From NCBI GenBank assembly GCA_963819855.1, contig CAWFYC010000014.1, forward strand, positions 62,001-126,000: DNA of 64,000 nucleotides, given 5' to 3'. This DNA is from JAMXLO01 sp963819855. GTDB lineage: Bacteria; Pseudomonadota; Alphaproteobacteria; Acetobacterales; Acetobacteraceae. The notes below the pieces were generated by a model that saw only the letters and a list, made by a program, of their open reading frames with translations, was not told where the DNA came from and made no database searches. Within the stretch, counting starts at the first letter, position 1, and each line of letters starts with the position of its first letter. The translations under genes were made by a program, and so were the position numbers. Of the stretch, positions 63,964 through 64,000 are shown piece by piece.

Positions 63964-64000
63964 TCAGCCCTTGGAGCGCTCCACGTAGCTGCCATCCTCG
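63964..64000 (-). CDS. efp: Elongation factor P, C-terminal end only
   Basis: The minus strand reads EDGSYVERSKG and stop (TGA at 63966-63964), entering from beyond the window edge. The peptide EDxSYVERxK is the usual C-terminus of alphaproteobacterial elongation factor P, and efp-suhB is a known neighbour pair. Only 11 codons are visible, so the call rests on this short match plus context. Confidence 0.6.
   Translation of the reverse strand, partial: EDGSYVERSKG

Overview
The window is 64 kb of GC-rich, gene-dense bacterial chromosome. It probably comes from an alphaproteobacterium, most likely of the Rhodospirillales/Acetobacteraceae type. This is an inference from gene content: a ccoNOQP-GHIS cbb3 oxidase locus behind a TTGAT-N4-ATCAA box, trpGDC running into moaC, ppiD overlapping trpE, a glcDEF glycolate oxidase cluster, and the end of an elongation factor P gene of alphaproteobacterial type. 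I saw no rRNA, tRNA, CRISPR array, prophage or replication origin.

Layout. At 1-7.5 kb there is a mixed run: the end of an aldonolactone-oxidase-like gene, a DedA protein, an L-2-hydroxyglutarate-oxidase-like flavoprotein, a VapBC toxin-antitoxin pair, a secreted LVIVD protein, gamma-glutamyltransferase and an FmdB zinc ribbon. At 7.6-15 kb lies a small exopolysaccharide export locus (flippase, polytopic membrane protein, galE, tyrosine autokinase/chain-length protein; Wza-like lipoprotein and MepA on the other strand). At 15-23.5 kb are hutF, malate synthase G, an RraA-like gene and a four-gene polyamine-type ABC importer. At 23.5-26.4 kb is an accessory patch: HigBA, an orphan membrane protein and an intact IS1380-family element with a 4-bp target duplication. 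At 26.5-38.3 kb are a branched-chain aminotransferase, a Rieske ring-hydroxylating oxygenase operon, a chemoreceptor, a VOC/hydrolase pair, a tautomerase/MocR divergent pair and an AhpD-like gene. At 38.4-46.3 kb is the full cbb3 oxidase structural and assembly operon. At 46.4-53.3 kb is the trp/moaC/ppiD block, interrupted by one inverted gene. At 53.5-58.3 kb is the glycolate oxidase operon. At 59.5-63.1 kb is a three-gene MotA/MotB/OmpA-like envelope module, followed by suhB and the end of efp.

Working together. GlcDEF makes glyoxylate from glycolate, and malate synthase G (35 kb away) can condense it with acetyl-CoA. The cbb3 oxidase and its copper and haem assembly factors form a unit for low-oxygen respiration, and the FNR/Anr-type box sits where such a regulator would act. 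Many genes overlap as ATGA or TAATG, so translational coupling is common here.

Two features cut across the map. First, the reading frames between 7.7 and 31.8 kb carry 15 single-base indels in seven genes (14 extra bases, one missing). The protein sequence stays conserved in every frame, whereas 32-64 kb reads cleanly; I take most of these to be sequence errors. Second, two families of palindromic repeats are scattered through operons. One sits between dioxygenase genes and, in its second copy, is translated as the N-terminus of the copper ATPase CcoI. The other overlaps the glcD stop codon and pads the trpD-trpC gap.
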